A stretch of 55,284 nucleotides of DNA, from contig CACKLF010000008.1 in NCBI GenBank assembly GCA_902600895.1, positions 1 to 55,284 on the forward strand. Direction: 5' to 3'. The DNA is from an uncultured Alphaproteobacteria bacterium (GTDB taxonomy: Bacteria; Pseudomonadota; Alphaproteobacteria; Rhodobacterales; Rhodobacteraceae). Under the pieces are notes generated by a model that searched no databases, was not told the DNA's origin, and saw nothing but the letters and a program-made list of their open reading frames with translations. The position numbers were made by a program, and so were the translations under genes. Shown in pieces: positions 28,203 to 36,928 of this stretch. Each line of letters begins with the position of its first letter. Position 1 is the stretch's first letter.

Positions 28203-28736
28203 TTATCCACCACCGCTAATTGATGCATTAATCCGTCCTCCAAAAGACATATTTCCGTTTGCAAGATCAAATTCGGCAGTCTCTCCAAAAAAAACAGATT
28301 CGTTTTGTTTGAACATAACGTCTTTATTCATTATGAGGAAATTTTCCAGAATATTGTAATTAGCTTTCTCCGACTTTCCTATTTCAAATCCGTTTGAAAA
28401 AATTACGCCCTCAGTAAAAATTAATTCTAAAGGTTCTTTATTACCTTCTTTCGTAATATCAAAGATTACCTTTACTTTCTCACCCCGTAATTTGTAAGGT
28501 CCGTGACCTACTCGCACATCACCGATGAAAGTAGCAAAACCTTGATTTTCGTCGTAAATAGCAGAGTCTGAACTAATTTGAATAGGTGAGCCCTCAATTA
28601 CTTTTGCGCTCGAGAGTTGAAATATAGATGAGTCTTCCGAAAATAAAATCTGAGCACAAAATAGAAAAAATGTAACAGATAGTGTGCATGATTTGAAAAC
28701 ATATCTAAAATTTTTACAAACGTTCAAAAAAAACAA
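28203..28736 (-). CDS. lptA: LPS transport periplasmic protein LptA
   Basis: LptA forms the periplasmic bridge that carries LPS to the outer membrane. The 177-residue protein begins with a hydrophobic signal segment (SCTLSVTFFLFCAQILFSE), followed by the OstA-like beta-jellyroll: PIQISSDSAIYDENQGFATFIGDVRVGHGPYKLRGEKVKV and, later, LIMNKDVMFKQNESVFFGETAEFDLANGNMSF. Length and location between lptC and lptB support the call. The start follows the lptC stop by three bases. Confidence 0.88.
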   Translation of the reverse strand: MFFLNVCKNFRYVFKSCTLSVTFFLFCAQILFSEDSSIFQLSSAKVIEGSPIQISSDSAIYDENQGFATFIGDVRVGHGPYKLRGEKVKVIFDITKEGNKEPLELIFTEGVIFSNGFEIGKSEKANYNILENFLIMNKDVMFKQNESVFFGETAEFDLANGNMSFGGRINASISGGG

Positions 28737-28739
28737 TTT

Positions 28740-29339
28740 TCAGTTCTCCCCTGGTGTCAGTGAGGCATGGACATTGTTTCTAAATTGGAGAATCATTTTG
28801 TTTCCATCTTTTTTGACCTTTGGTTCAATTAATTTAAGATATCCTGAAGTTATAAAGAAGTTGGAACCCGACAAAAGGGTTGGGCCTTTGCTTTCCAGAG
28901 TGCCAGTTTTTAAGTCAATTTCTAAATTATTACTTTTAGCCAAAACGCTCTCATCGTTATTGTAAAAAATATTGTTTATAGAGAAAATTTTCTTTTTCAT
29001 AAACCAGTATTTAGCTTTTGGAGACTTTGCGTAAAGAATATCTTCTTCAGAATATTCAATCTGTCCAACAAGGTTATCTAAGATTAAATCATATCCGTCC
29101 GTTTTTGCGGAACTAGAGTATTCCATTTCAGAACTCGTAAAATAAAAAGAATCTCTGCTTTCAGTTAACCCAAAGATTTCCCCGTTGTTTATATTTATTG
29201 AATTAAACTTATCAGCCAGAGAAACATTTGTGTTTAAATAATCAGCTTCCGGCACACTTCGTATAGAAAAAAATATTAAAACGAATATTGCAACGGAAAT
29301 TGCTGGAAATAATATTTTAAATACATTTACATCAACCAC
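28740..29339 (-). CDS. lptC: LPS export protein LptC
   Basis: LptC is a single-pass inner-membrane protein passing LPS from LptB2FG to LptA. The 199-residue protein has one N-terminal membrane helix (KILFPAISVAIFVLIFFSI) and then an OstA-like beta-rich periplasmic domain. Sequence conservation is weak, as usual for LptC, so the call rests on topology, length and location immediately before lptA and lptB and after kdsD. Confidence 0.87.
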   Translation of the reverse strand: MVDVNVFKILFPAISVAIFVLIFFSIRSVPEADYLNTNVSLADKFNSININNGEIFGLTESRDSFYFTSSEMEYSSSAKTDGYDLILDNLVGQIEYSEEDILYAKSPKAKYWFMKKKIFSINNIFYNNDESVLAKSNNLEIDLKTGTLESKGPTLLSGSNFFITSGYLKLIEPKVKKDGNKMILQFRNNVHASLTPGEN

Positions 29340-29370
29340 AGCTTACCTTTAAAAAAATATAGTTTCTCTT

Positions 29371-30336
29371 TCACGGATTCCCCAGTCTCAAACAATCATG
29401 AACGTGAACAATGCCTTTTGGAATTTTTGATTTTTTTGATGTTGAAATAAAAATGGAGGTAATTTTACTCTCGTTCATTAGAGATAAGGTGTCAGATACA
29501 TTCGTTGATGAGTCAAGAATTATAGGGCTTTTTGTCATGACTGAAACAACAGACTTATTTAAGAGTCCCTCCATATTCCTCCTCAAATCTCCGTCGGAGA
29601 TAACGCCTGTAAGGTTGCCACTATTTGAAACCACGCCGGTAATACCAAAACCTTTCTTTGTCATTTCTAGTAGAGCATCCGACATTTTACTCTTCTCGTT
29701 AATGAGAGGAAGACTATTTTTGACGTGCATTATTGTAGAAATAGGCTTCAACAGTGCGCCAAGCTTTCCACCAGGATGAAATTCTGAAAAAGCATTCTTG
29801 CTGAAACCTTTTTTTTCCATCAATGCAACACAAAGGGCATCACCTAGACCAAGCATTAGGGTTGTTGATGTCGTTGGTGCTAAGCCATTTGGGCAAGCTT
29901 CACCTATATTGGGAATAGTCAAACTAATCGTAGAATTTTCACTCAGAGTGCTCTGACTGCTAGCTGATATACCGATTATTGGAAGGTTAGATTTTTTACA
30001 GAATGAAATTATATCATGCAATTCTTTAGTTTCACCAGAGTTTGACAAAATTAAAGTGATATCACTAGGAGATATATTTCCTAAATCACCATGGCTTGCT
30101 TCAGCAGGATGAATGAACTGAGCTGGTGAACCGGTAGACGAAAAAGTTGCAGCTATTTTTTGTGCTATGTTGCCAGATTTCCCAATTCCACTAACAATAA
30201 TTTTTCCTTTGCACCCGTATAACAATTCCACACTATCACTAAAAGCAGATGACAGTTTCTCTGCTAAAATGCCTATGGCATACGATTCAAGTTTCAGAAC
30301 TCTTCTCCCTGAGTTAAGAATGTCTTCCTTTTTCAT
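29371..30336 (-). CDS. kdsD: Arabinose-5-phosphate isomerase KdsD/KpsF
   Basis: This enzyme converts ribulose 5-phosphate to arabinose 5-phosphate, the first step to Kdo for LPS. The 321-residue protein has an N-terminal SIS domain (KIIVSGIGKSGNIAQKIAATFSSTGSPAQFIHPAEASHGDLG, then LILSNSGETKEL and GLAPTTSTTLMLGLGDAL) and two C-terminal CBS repeats (IMHVKNSLPLINE and VMTKSPIILDSS). The gene lies between rnd and lptC, linking Kdo synthesis with LPS export. Confidence 0.93.
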   Translation of the reverse strand: MKKEDILNSGRRVLKLESYAIGILAEKLSSAFSDSVELLYGCKGKIIVSGIGKSGNIAQKIAATFSSTGSPAQFIHPAEASHGDLGNISPSDITLILSNSGETKELHDIISFCKKSNLPIIGISASSQSTLSENSTISLTIPNIGEACPNGLAPTTSTTLMLGLGDALCVALMEKKGFSKNAFSEFHPGGKLGALLKPISTIMHVKNSLPLINEKSKMSDALLEMTKKGFGITGVVSNSGNLTGVISDGDLRRNMEGLLNKSVVSVMTKSPIILDSSTNVSDTLSLMNESKITSIFISTSKKSKIPKGIVHVHDCLRLGNP

Positions 30337-30359
30337 TTTAAGCTACACCTTATCATTGT

Positions 30360-30995
30360 TTAGTGAGCAAATATGTCATCATCTTTCCATCCCTCAATGT
30401 CTAATTTTGCTCTGTCGGGTAAAAAAGTAAAACAAGCTTTTGCCAGATCAGCTCTTTTTTCCCTAGCCAATCGGGCATTTAAGTTCTTCTGAATTTGGTG
30501 GAGATAAATTACATCTGATGCAGCATATTCTTTTTGTGATTCAGATAAAGTTTCTGAGCCCCAGTCAGATGACTGCTCTTTTTTTGAAATATCTACTTCG
30601 ATGATTTCCTGAACCAAATTTTTTAAACCGTGCCTATCCGTATACGTCCGAACTAATTTTGATGCTATCTTAGTGCAAAACACTGGTGAAGCTAGAACCT
30701 TATAGTAGTAATATAAAGCCGCAATATCAAATCGAGCAAAATGGAAAAGTTTAGTTATATTCTTATCCACTAACATTGAACATAAGTTTGGAGCCAATCT
30801 TTCTTTCATATCTCCAATAACCTCATGGTAGGGCTTAATTTTAACTAGATGAGCATCGCCATCGCCATTTGAGATCTGTATCAAACAAAGTCTATCACGA
30901 TGGAGATTTAAACCCAATGTTTCACTATCTATGGCTACTGTGTCAGAAAACTTAAAATCATCTGGCAAATCGCTATCATGGAGGTAAATTGTCAT
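30360..30995 (-). CDS. rnd: Ribonuclease D family 3'-5' exonuclease
   Basis: The 211 residues comprise only the DEDD-type exonuclease domain, without HRDC domains, as in the short RNase D proteins of many alphaproteobacteria. Metal-binding residues are visible: VAIDSETLGL (Asp and Glu), FHFARFDIAAL (Asp) and YAASDVIYLHQI (the Tyr and Asp of the DEDDy type). It probably trims 3' ends of structured RNAs. It heads the minus-strand row rnd-kdsD-lptC-lptA-lptB-hpf-ptsN and is divergent from the NDUFA9-like gene. Confidence 0.88.
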   Translation of the reverse strand: MTIYLHDSDLPDDFKFSDTVAIDSETLGLNLHRDRLCLIQISNGDGDAHLVKIKPYHEVIGDMKERLAPNLCSMLVDKNITKLFHFARFDIAALYYYYKVLASPVFCTKIASKLVRTYTDRHGLKNLVQEIIEVDISKKEQSSDWGSETLSESQKEYAASDVIYLHQIQKNLNARLAREKRADLAKACFTFLPDRAKLDIEGWKDDDIFAH

Positions 30996-31137
30996 TTAAT
31001 TTCCTTTAGGGTCTAGAAAAATTTTTTTAACATTCTTGTTAATTCTGCAAAAGATTTATATGTACTCACAGTCAGTTGTATTACAAAAAACTGTTTATTG
31101 TAAGTTTAAAGTATCATTAGTGTGGTGTTAAGAAAAA

Positions 31138-32136
31138 ATGGGTAAAAGCTTTAAGGTGGGTAATCCGCAGGTTACTATTTTTGGGGGATCTGGTTTTCTA
31201 GGAAGATATATTGTGTACATGTTTGCAAAAAATGGTTGGAAGATAGTTGTAGGTGTACGATATCCAAATAATGCAGGTTTTTTAAAAGTACATGGTGTGG
31301 AAGGTCAAATTTCTCTAAGGGAGGTTAACATTAATGTTTACGATCAGGTTAAAACTGCAATCAAAAATTCTGATGCGGTAATAAATTGTGTGGGGATACT
31401 GGATGAAGCATCTGACTCACAAAAATTTGATATATTACATAATAAGGCTTCTGGTAGTATTGCTAAAATGAGCAAAGAAATGGGAGTAAAGAGATTCACC
31501 CAGATTTCTGCTTTGGGAGCTGATGAGTTATCTTTAAGTCGGTATTCTGTATCAAAAAAAGAAGGTGAAAATTCGGTAATTGAAAATTTTCCAGAGTCTG
31601 TAATTTTAAGGCCATCAATAATATTTGGACCCGAGGATGATTTTTTTAACCGGTTTGCAAAAATATCTGTCATTAGCCCTGTTATCCCCCTAGTAGGAGC
31701 AGAAACTAAGTTTCAACCTATTTATGTGCTTGACTTGGCAGAGGCTGCCTTTAAATCGGTAGCAGATGTCTCTTATAAAGGTATCTACGAGTTGGGAGGA
31801 CCCGATGTGCTAACTTTTAAAGAATTAATTTTTATGATGCTAAGAGTTATCGGGCGCCGAAGATTTGCAATAAATTTACCATTTAGAGCTGCTAAAATTG
31901 TAGCTTTCATTCTTGCTGTATTAAAAAAAGTTTCATTAGGGTTTATACCAGCCTTAATAACAAAGGACCAGGTCAACTCATTAAGTTACCCCAACACCGT
32001 TCAGAAAAGTTATAGGGGAGTAGAAAGTTTTGGCATAAAGCCTACGGCATTGAATGTTGTTTTGCCAAAATACCTTTGGAAGTACCGAAAGAGTGGTCAA
32101 TTTAACGAAGAGGCGTTTGTTAAGTTTGAAGATTAG
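31138..32136 (+). CDS. Complex I NDUFA9-like NAD(P)-binding protein
   Basis: This 332-residue atypical short-chain dehydrogenase has the N-terminal dinucleotide motif TIFGGSGFLGRYIVYMF and ends with a C-terminal extension like mitochondrial NDUFA9. SVILRPSIIFGPEDDFFNRF and QPIYVLDLAEA are characteristic. NDUFA9 binds NADPH at the side of respiratory complex I; bacterial homologues are annotated by similarity and their attachment to complex I is inferred. No nuo gene is in the window. The 3' end overlaps convergent uppP by 17 bases. Confidence 0.85.
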   Translation: MGKSFKVGNPQVTIFGGSGFLGRYIVYMFAKNGWKIVVGVRYPNNAGFLKVHGVEGQISLREVNINVYDQVKTAIKNSDAVINCVGILDEASDSQKFDILHNKASGSIAKMSKEMGVKRFTQISALGADELSLSRYSVSKKEGENSVIENFPESVILRPSIIFGPEDDFFNRFAKISVISPVIPLVGAETKFQPIYVLDLAEAAFKSVADVSYKGIYELGGPDVLTFKELIFMMLRVIGRRRFAINLPFRAAKIVAFILAVLKKVSLGFIPALITKDQVNSLSYPNTVQKSYRGVESFGIKPTALNVVLPKYLWKYRKSGQFNEEAFVKFED

Positions 32137-32950
32137 GAAAAAAAATAAATCCAAGTATCAGTATACCTAAAAAGATACGGTAAATTATAAATGGCAAAAA
32201 AGTAATTTTTTCTATGTAATGAAAAAATATCTTTATAGAGAGAAGAGCCGCTACGTAAGAGAATATTATACACAAGAAGATAACAGTCAAATTACTAGAC
32301 AATATTTGATCTTTTGGAACAAAAATTAGCTCGACTACTAAAAGCATTCCTGAGCCTAATATAGTTGGTATGGACAATATTAAAGAAATATGGGTGGCAG
32401 CTTTGTTTTTGAATCCTCTAAATAGTGAACCTGTTATGCAACATCCTGATCTAGAGGCTCCGGGTATAACTGCAAATGATTGCCAAATTCCTATATAAAA
32501 GGCATCCCAGATGCCAAAATGCTCAAAAGAGTAGATTTTTTTTGACGTTTTATGTGCAATATACAATGGGATTGAAAAAATTATACACGCAAGAGCCACA
32601 GTTTTGATATCCCTCAAAGAGTTGAGTAGATCAAATGCAATAATGAAAATAGTTGCAATAATTATTGGTATTGTTGCAGTTAATGAAAGAACAAAAAGGT
32701 TGGATTTAGAGGTATTATATTTCCCAAGAATAATATCAAAGAAACCAAGCAGTAATTTTACAAAATCGTGGTAGAAAATCTGGCATACCGCTAATAGTGA
32801 CCCTAAATGCACAGCAATATCTATCTCTATACTTTGTCTCTGAATGTCCAAAAAAAAGGGTAAAGCAGCTAGATGGGCTGACGAAGATACTGGGATAAAT
32901 TCAGTTAAGCCTTGAATTATCGCTAAAAATAATAAGTGAATGTATCCCAA
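32120..32950 (-). CDS. uppP: Undecaprenyl-diphosphatase UppP (BacA)
   Basis: UppP dephosphorylates undecaprenyl diphosphate so the lipid carrier can be reused for peptidoglycan and polysaccharide synthesis. The 276-residue membrane protein has the two catalytic signatures IIQGLTEFIPVSSSAHL (residues about 12-28) and VIPGASRSGCCITGSLFRG (about 160-178), and six or more hydrophobic helices. It overlaps the convergent NDUFA9-like gene at its 3' end and is divergent from the GST gene. Confidence 0.95.
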   Translation of the reverse strand: MGYIHLLFLAIIQGLTEFIPVSSSAHLAALPFFLDIQRQSIEIDIAVHLGSLLAVCQIFYHDFVKLLLGFFDIILGKYNTSKSNLFVLSLTATIPIIIATIFIIAFDLLNSLRDIKTVALACIIFSIPLYIAHKTSKKIYSFEHFGIWDAFYIGIWQSFAVIPGASRSGCCITGSLFRGFKNKAATHISLILSIPTILGSGMLLVVELIFVPKDQILSSNLTVIFLCIIFSYVAALLSIKIFFHYIEKITFLPFIIYRIFLGILILGFIFFPNLQT

Positions 32951-32984
32951 AAATGTATCTTTCTAATTGACTAAATAATCTATA

Positions 32985-33047
32985 TTCCCGTATTAATTTA
33001 TTATGTTTTTAAGATCAAACAGAATAAGCATCGTTTTTATACGGGAA
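32985..33047. repeat. Nine-base inverted repeat in the uppP/GST intergenic region
   Basis: TTCCCGTAT (32985-32993) and ATACGGGAA (33039-33047) are perfect complements 45 bases apart, in the 157-base divergent region between uppP and the GST gene. It is unusually GC-rich for the surrounding DNA. It may be a paired operator or the stem of a small RNA; nothing in the sequence decides. Confidence 0.4.
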
Positions 33048-33107
33048 GCAATCAAAAAATTTGGCGTTCCAATGATAAAAAGCCATAAAACCTTCTAATA
33101 TTTTAGA

Positions 33108-33773
33108 ATGAGGAGACTTTTCCATTTACCGCTATCACCATTCAGTAGGAAAATTAGGCTCGTTATGGCAGAAAAGAAACTTGAGGTTGATCTGATTGAA
33201 GAACCAGTTTGGGAAAAACGGCTAGAGTTCTTAAAACTCAATGCAGCCGGTAAAGTTCCTGTTTTGTCATTAGATGGCCAAATATTTTCTGAAAGCAATT
33301 CAATATTTGAGTACCTAGAAGAAATCCATCCCACACCGGCCCTTTTACCTTCTGATGCTTTAAAAAAAGCTGAGGCTCGAAGGTTAAGTTTGTGGTTTGA
33401 TGACAAATTCCATAAGGAAGTGACATCTAATCTTTTGTATGAGCGTGTTTACAAAAAAATATCTAAGACCGGGCATCCTGACAGTGAGTCAATAAAAGCT
33501 GGAGCAAAGAAAATTAAATTCCACATAGACTATATGGACTGGCTTTTGGAAAAGCGTAGGTGGTTAGCATGTGATTATCTAACAATAGCTGATTTTTCTG
33601 CAGCTGCACACTTTTCATGCTTAGACTATATAAATGATATTGACTGGGAGAGATCAAATTTGGTGAAAGAATGGTATGCAAAAATAAAATCACGTCCTTG
33701 TTTTAGATCTATTCTTGCAGATGTATTACCGGGATTTATACCGTCGCAACAATATGCAGAATTAGATTTTTGA
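33108..33773 (+). CDS. Glutathione S-transferase family protein
   Basis: The 221-residue protein has an N-terminal thioredoxin-like domain (LFHLPLSPFSRKIRLVMAEK, with Ser-Pro-Phe at the active-site position, then NAAGKVPVLSLDGQIFSESNSIFEYLEE, the glutathione-binding cis-Pro and Glu-Ser) and a C-terminal helical domain (YLTIADFSAAAHFSCLDYI, the N-capping box). The substrate is unknown. It starts the operon GST-queG-SDR, with a four-base stop/start overlap (TTGA) with queG. The ATG at 33108 gives the usual GST N-terminus. Confidence 0.88.
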   Translation: MRRLFHLPLSPFSRKIRLVMAEKKLEVDLIEEPVWEKRLEFLKLNAAGKVPVLSLDGQIFSESNSIFEYLEEIHPTPALLPSDALKKAEARRLSLWFDDKFHKEVTSNLLYERVYKKISKTGHPDSESIKAGAKKIKFHIDYMDWLLEKRRWLACDYLTIADFSAAAHFSCLDYINDIDWERSNLVKEWYAKIKSRPCFRSILADVLPGFIPSQQYAELDF

Positions 33774-34825
33774 AAATTAGTTACGAGGACATATCGCAAA
33801 AGGTTAAAACTGAAGCCTTAAAAGTGGGCTTCAGTTCTTGCAACATTACGGCACCAATGATTTCAGGGAGAGCAAAGAGCGATTTTCAGAAATTTCTGGA
33901 TGAAAATTACTATGGTCAGATGTCATGGTTGAAAAAGCGGGTTGAATTTCGTTTAAACCCAAAGTCTTTATGGAAAGATGTAAAGTCAGTAATCGTTTTG
34001 GGCGAATCTTACATGGTTGATGCGGATGTTATGAAAAATTTGGAAAAACCGAACAGGGGCAATATTTCTATCTATTCAAGGGGAGATGATTATCATAAGG
34101 TTGTAAAAAAAAGATTAAAAAAATTAGCTAATTCCTTAGTGTCAAAATTTTCTTGTGATGTAAAAGTTTTTGTCGATACAGCACCAATATTAGAAAAAGT
34201 TCTTGCGAACCAATCGGGAATTGGTTGGAAGGGAAAGCACACTAACATATTAAGCAGGCAGTTAGGAAACTGGTTTTTCCTTGGTCTTATATTTACCAAT
34301 CTTCGAATGAAGTTTGATAAAAGAGAGAAAAATCATTGTGGTTCGTGTAAAGCCTGTATCGATATTTGTCCAACTGACGCATTCTTAAAACCTTATCAGT
34401 TAGATGCTAAAAAATGTATTTCATACTTAACTATAGAACATAAAGGGCCAATTGACCTTAGACTAAGGGAAAAATTGGGAAATAGAATTTATGGTTGTGA
34501 TGATTGTTTAGCAGTTTGCCCATGGAATAAATTTGCAAAGAAATCTTTGGAACTAAGATATGCTGCTCGGAAGGATTTAAAATCACCAAATCTAAGGGAT
34601 TTAATCTTGCTAGATGAAGTTAGTTTCAGGGAAAAATTTTCTGGATCATCAATAAAAAGAATTGGAAGGGAAAGCTTTGTTAGAAATGTACTCTATGCAA
34701 TAGGAAATTCAAACGATCAAAGTCTAGTGCCGATAGTTGAGAAATTGATAAATAAAAGAAATGAGGGCTATACTGTTACTGAAGCAGCCATTTGGGCTAG
34801 GGATAAATTAAAAAATGAGAAATAA
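33770..34825 (+). CDS. queG: Epoxyqueuosine reductase QueG
   Basis: QueG catalyses the last step of queuosine synthesis in tRNA, using cobalamin and two 4Fe-4S clusters. The 351-residue protein has both ferredoxin motifs, CGSCKACIDICPTDAF near residue 190 and YGCDDCLAVCPWN near residue 243, and the preceding FVDTAPILEKVLANQSGIGWKGKHTN, the cobalamin-domain hallmark. A short HEAT-like tail follows. The start is TTG, overlapping the GST stop; the next gene overlaps by 11 bases. This three-gene order is familiar from Rhodobacterales. Confidence 0.93.
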   Translation: MKISYEDISQKVKTEALKVGFSSCNITAPMISGRAKSDFQKFLDENYYGQMSWLKKRVEFRLNPKSLWKDVKSVIVLGESYMVDADVMKNLEKPNRGNISIYSRGDDYHKVVKKRLKKLANSLVSKFSCDVKVFVDTAPILEKVLANQSGIGWKGKHTNILSRQLGNWFFLGLIFTNLRMKFDKREKNHCGSCKACIDICPTDAFLKPYQLDAKKCISYLTIEHKGPIDLRLREKLGNRIYGCDDCLAVCPWNKFAKKSLELRYAARKDLKSPNLRDLILLDEVSFREKFSGSSIKRIGRESFVRNVLYAIGNSNDQSLVPIVEKLINKRNEGYTVTEAAIWARDKLKNEK

Positions 34826-35696
34826 TATTATAAAAAAAAGTATTTTGTTTTTTGGTTACGGATATACAGCCATGCATTTAAAAAGGCGTATGGATAAGGG
34901 ACACTGGAAATTTTATGCAAGTACAAGAAAGAAGACGTCACAAAATTTGGATAGTAAAATAGAGTTTTTAAACTTTGAAAAAGATAAAGCTATTCTTGAG
35001 AAACTAATTCTCTCTTGTGATGCAATACTGATATCAGCTCCTCCAGTGGGAAACGGAGATCCCGTGTTAGAAGCCTTTGGTACAGTATTTAAAAAGCCTA
35101 TAAAAGCTAAATGGATAGGATATTTATCAGCTACTAGTATCTATGGAGATTTTAAAGGAAATTGGGTTACTGAAGCTACAAGACCTAAACCGTTAACTAG
35201 TAGGGGCATTAATAGGTTTATGGTAGAGGAAATGTGGAGAAATTTAGGAAAATCACGTAATCTTCCAGTTTTTAGATTTAGAATTTCGGGTATTTATGGA
35301 CCTGGCCGTAGTCCATTTTTGCGCATTATCAGAAACGAGCAAAGGGTCATTCAAAAACCCAATCAGGTATTTAATAGAATTCACATTGATGATTTGTGTG
35401 AAATGTTATATCAAACTATCTCTAGCCCAGTTAGAGGACGCCTTTTTAATATTTCTGACAACAAACCTTCTTCTTCTGAAGATTTTTTGGATAAGGCCGC
35501 AGACCTTTTATCGCACCCTAAGCTCAAGAGATTGCCATTTGAGGCAGCTGACCTGTCTGATATTGCGTCTAGTTTTTATGCAGAGTCAAAAAAAGTTTCA
35601 AATAAAAAAATAGTTAAGGAATTAGGTTACAAATTTAAGTTTCCCACCTTTGTAGAAGGTTTAGAGAATATACTTAAGAGTGAAAAGTTAAATTAA
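34815..35696 (+). CDS. NAD(P)-dependent epimerase/SDR-like protein (YeeZ-type)
   Basis: This 293-residue extended short-chain dehydrogenase-like protein has a Rossmann nucleotide motif (SILFFGYGYTAMHLKRRM), then AILISAPPVGNGDP, WIGYLSATSIYGDFKGNWVTE with Ser and Tyr at active-site spacing, and FRISGIYGPGRSP. It resembles the YeeZ group of uncharacterised epimerase-like proteins. The first codons overlap queG. The 3' end overlaps the convergent L,D-transpeptidase gene by nine bases. The substrate is unknown. Confidence 0.82.
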   Translation: MRNNIIKKSILFFGYGYTAMHLKRRMDKGHWKFYASTRKKTSQNLDSKIEFLNFEKDKAILEKLILSCDAILISAPPVGNGDPVLEAFGTVFKKPIKAKWIGYLSATSIYGDFKGNWVTEATRPKPLTSRGINRFMVEEMWRNLGKSRNLPVFRFRISGIYGPGRSPFLRIIRNEQRVIQKPNQVFNRIHIDDLCEMLYQTISSPVRGRLFNISDNKPSSSEDFLDKAADLLSHPKLKRLPFEAADLSDIASSFYAESKKVSNKKIVKELGYKFKFPTFVEGLENILKSEKLN

Positions 35697-36308
35697 TTTC
35701 ACCTGTGTGCCAATTTTAGCTAAATTAAACAACTCTTCTATCTGCTCGTTATACAAACCAATACAACCTGAAGAGCTTTGCCTGCCAATTTTTCTGGTGT
35801 CATTAGTTCCATGAATTCTGTAGCTTGGCCAGCCCAGATACAATGCATGGGTTCCTAATGGGTTCTCAGGTCCTGGACCTACATATTCTGGAAGTTTAGG
35901 GTCTCGCTTTAGCATTGCTTCAGTCGGCCGCCAAGAAGGCCCAACAACTTTTTTAACAACAGTTGTCTTTCCGACTCTGGTTAGCTCGGGAGTCAATGGT
36001 ACAGACGTTGGATAAACTTTATAAAAGTCACCTTTTTCATTCCAAAAATGTAGACATCGAGCTTTAGTATCGGCAATTATTATACCGTTTAACCTGTTTG
36101 AAAAATGATTTTCCCAGTCGATTGCTCTAAAGGTAAATATATTATGGTTTGGTTGACCAACTTCATTCATATCTACTGCTTGCTGAGAATAAAGATTGGT
36201 GGTTGTATTAATTATTACCGGTGCCGAAAATAGACATGAAAGCAAAAACCTTCGTCTATTCCAATTACAAATTCCTTTTTTACCATACATATTTTTAACG
36301 TAAAACAT
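35688..36308 (-). CDS. L,D-transpeptidase (YkuD domain) with atypical active-site motif
   Basis: The 206-residue protein has a basic, arginine-rich N-terminus and hydrophobic segment (NRRRFLLSCLFSAPVII) that looks like an export signal, followed by a YkuD domain: VVKKVVGPSWRPTEAM, GPGPENPLGTHALYLGWPSYRIHGTND and SSSGCIGLYNEQI. YkuD enzymes form 3-3 peptidoglycan crosslinks or attach proteins to peptidoglycan. The catalytic His and Cys are present, but the usual Arg following Gly-Cys-Ile is Gly here. Activity is therefore uncertain. It converges on the SDR gene. Confidence 0.85.
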   Translation of the reverse strand: MFYVKNMYGKKGICNWNRRRFLLSCLFSAPVIINTTTNLYSQQAVDMNEVGQPNHNIFTFRAIDWENHFSNRLNGIIIADTKARCLHFWNEKGDFYKVYPTSVPLTPELTRVGKTTVVKKVVGPSWRPTEAMLKRDPKLPEYVGPGPENPLGTHALYLGWPSYRIHGTNDTRKIGRQSSSGCIGLYNEQIEELFNLAKIGTQVKLI

Positions 36309-36397
36309 TTTTCTGATGCGTTTCTAAGATATAGTTTATGCATAAAGTTTTCAATTTTTTTCTTTACAAACTCCTGTATTTGAAGAAATTGGTCAGA

Positions 36398-36928
36398 ATG
36401 AACCTGTTAACTAAATTTTGGTTTAAATTTTCCTCTCGAAGGATAAAACTATTAGTATTAACAATGCTCATTTCTGCCTGCGTTGTGGGAAAGACAGATA
36501 TTTACGAAGGTTTCAATATATCTGGATCTTTAAAAAATTATGATACTTCCGAGTTAATTCAACGGCATATAGACATGATCAACGCTCTACGTATTGAGAG
36601 AGGCCTTTCTGCTCTGCGGTTATCAAAGAGCTTATCTGCTGCAGCATTAACACATGCTCGTGATATATCCTTTCAGAAAAGAGCATGGAACTTTGGATCC
36701 GACTACTCATCGCCTCAGCAAAGAGCTTTTTTAGCAGGTTATAGTGGAAGGGTGAGAGGAGAAAATGTCTCAGAAACTTTTAAAGGTGAATTTGACATAA
36801 TCAATATATGGGTAAACCAACCATTAGCAAAAGCTGTGATCTTTGACCCGATTGCTAAAACACTGGGTTTTGGTTGGTTTCAAGAAGAAAATGGTAGAAC
36901 ATGGTGGGTTCAGCTAATAGGTGATTAG
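36398..36928 (+). CDS. CAP (SCP/PR1) domain lipoprotein
   Basis: This is a predicted outer-membrane or periplasmic lipoprotein. The signal segment IKLLVLTMLISAC ends in a lipobox (ISAC). A CAP domain follows: NALRIERGLSALRLSKSLSAAALTHARDIS, RGENVSETF and VNQPLAKAVIFDPIAKTLGFGW, the typical helix and beta elements of bacterial SCP domains. The function is unknown; a role in cell-envelope binding is possible. An upstream ATG at 36338 would add 20 residues and give a signal peptide with an overlong N-region, so I prefer 36398. It lies between two L,D-transpeptidase genes. Confidence 0.82.
   Translation: MNLLTKFWFKFSSRRIKLLVLTMLISACVVGKTDIYEGFNISGSLKNYDTSELIQRHIDMINALRIERGLSALRLSKSLSAAALTHARDISFQKRAWNFGSDYSSPQQRAFLAGYSGRVRGENVSETFKGEFDIINIWVNQPLAKAVIFDPIAKTLGFGWFQEENGRTWWVQLIGD

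Noticed and set aside
31076-31103. TTGTATTACAA palindrome and TTGTAA copy before the NDUFA9-like gene as an operator
   Set aside because: Arms are only five to six AT-rich bases, which is expected by chance in this composition.
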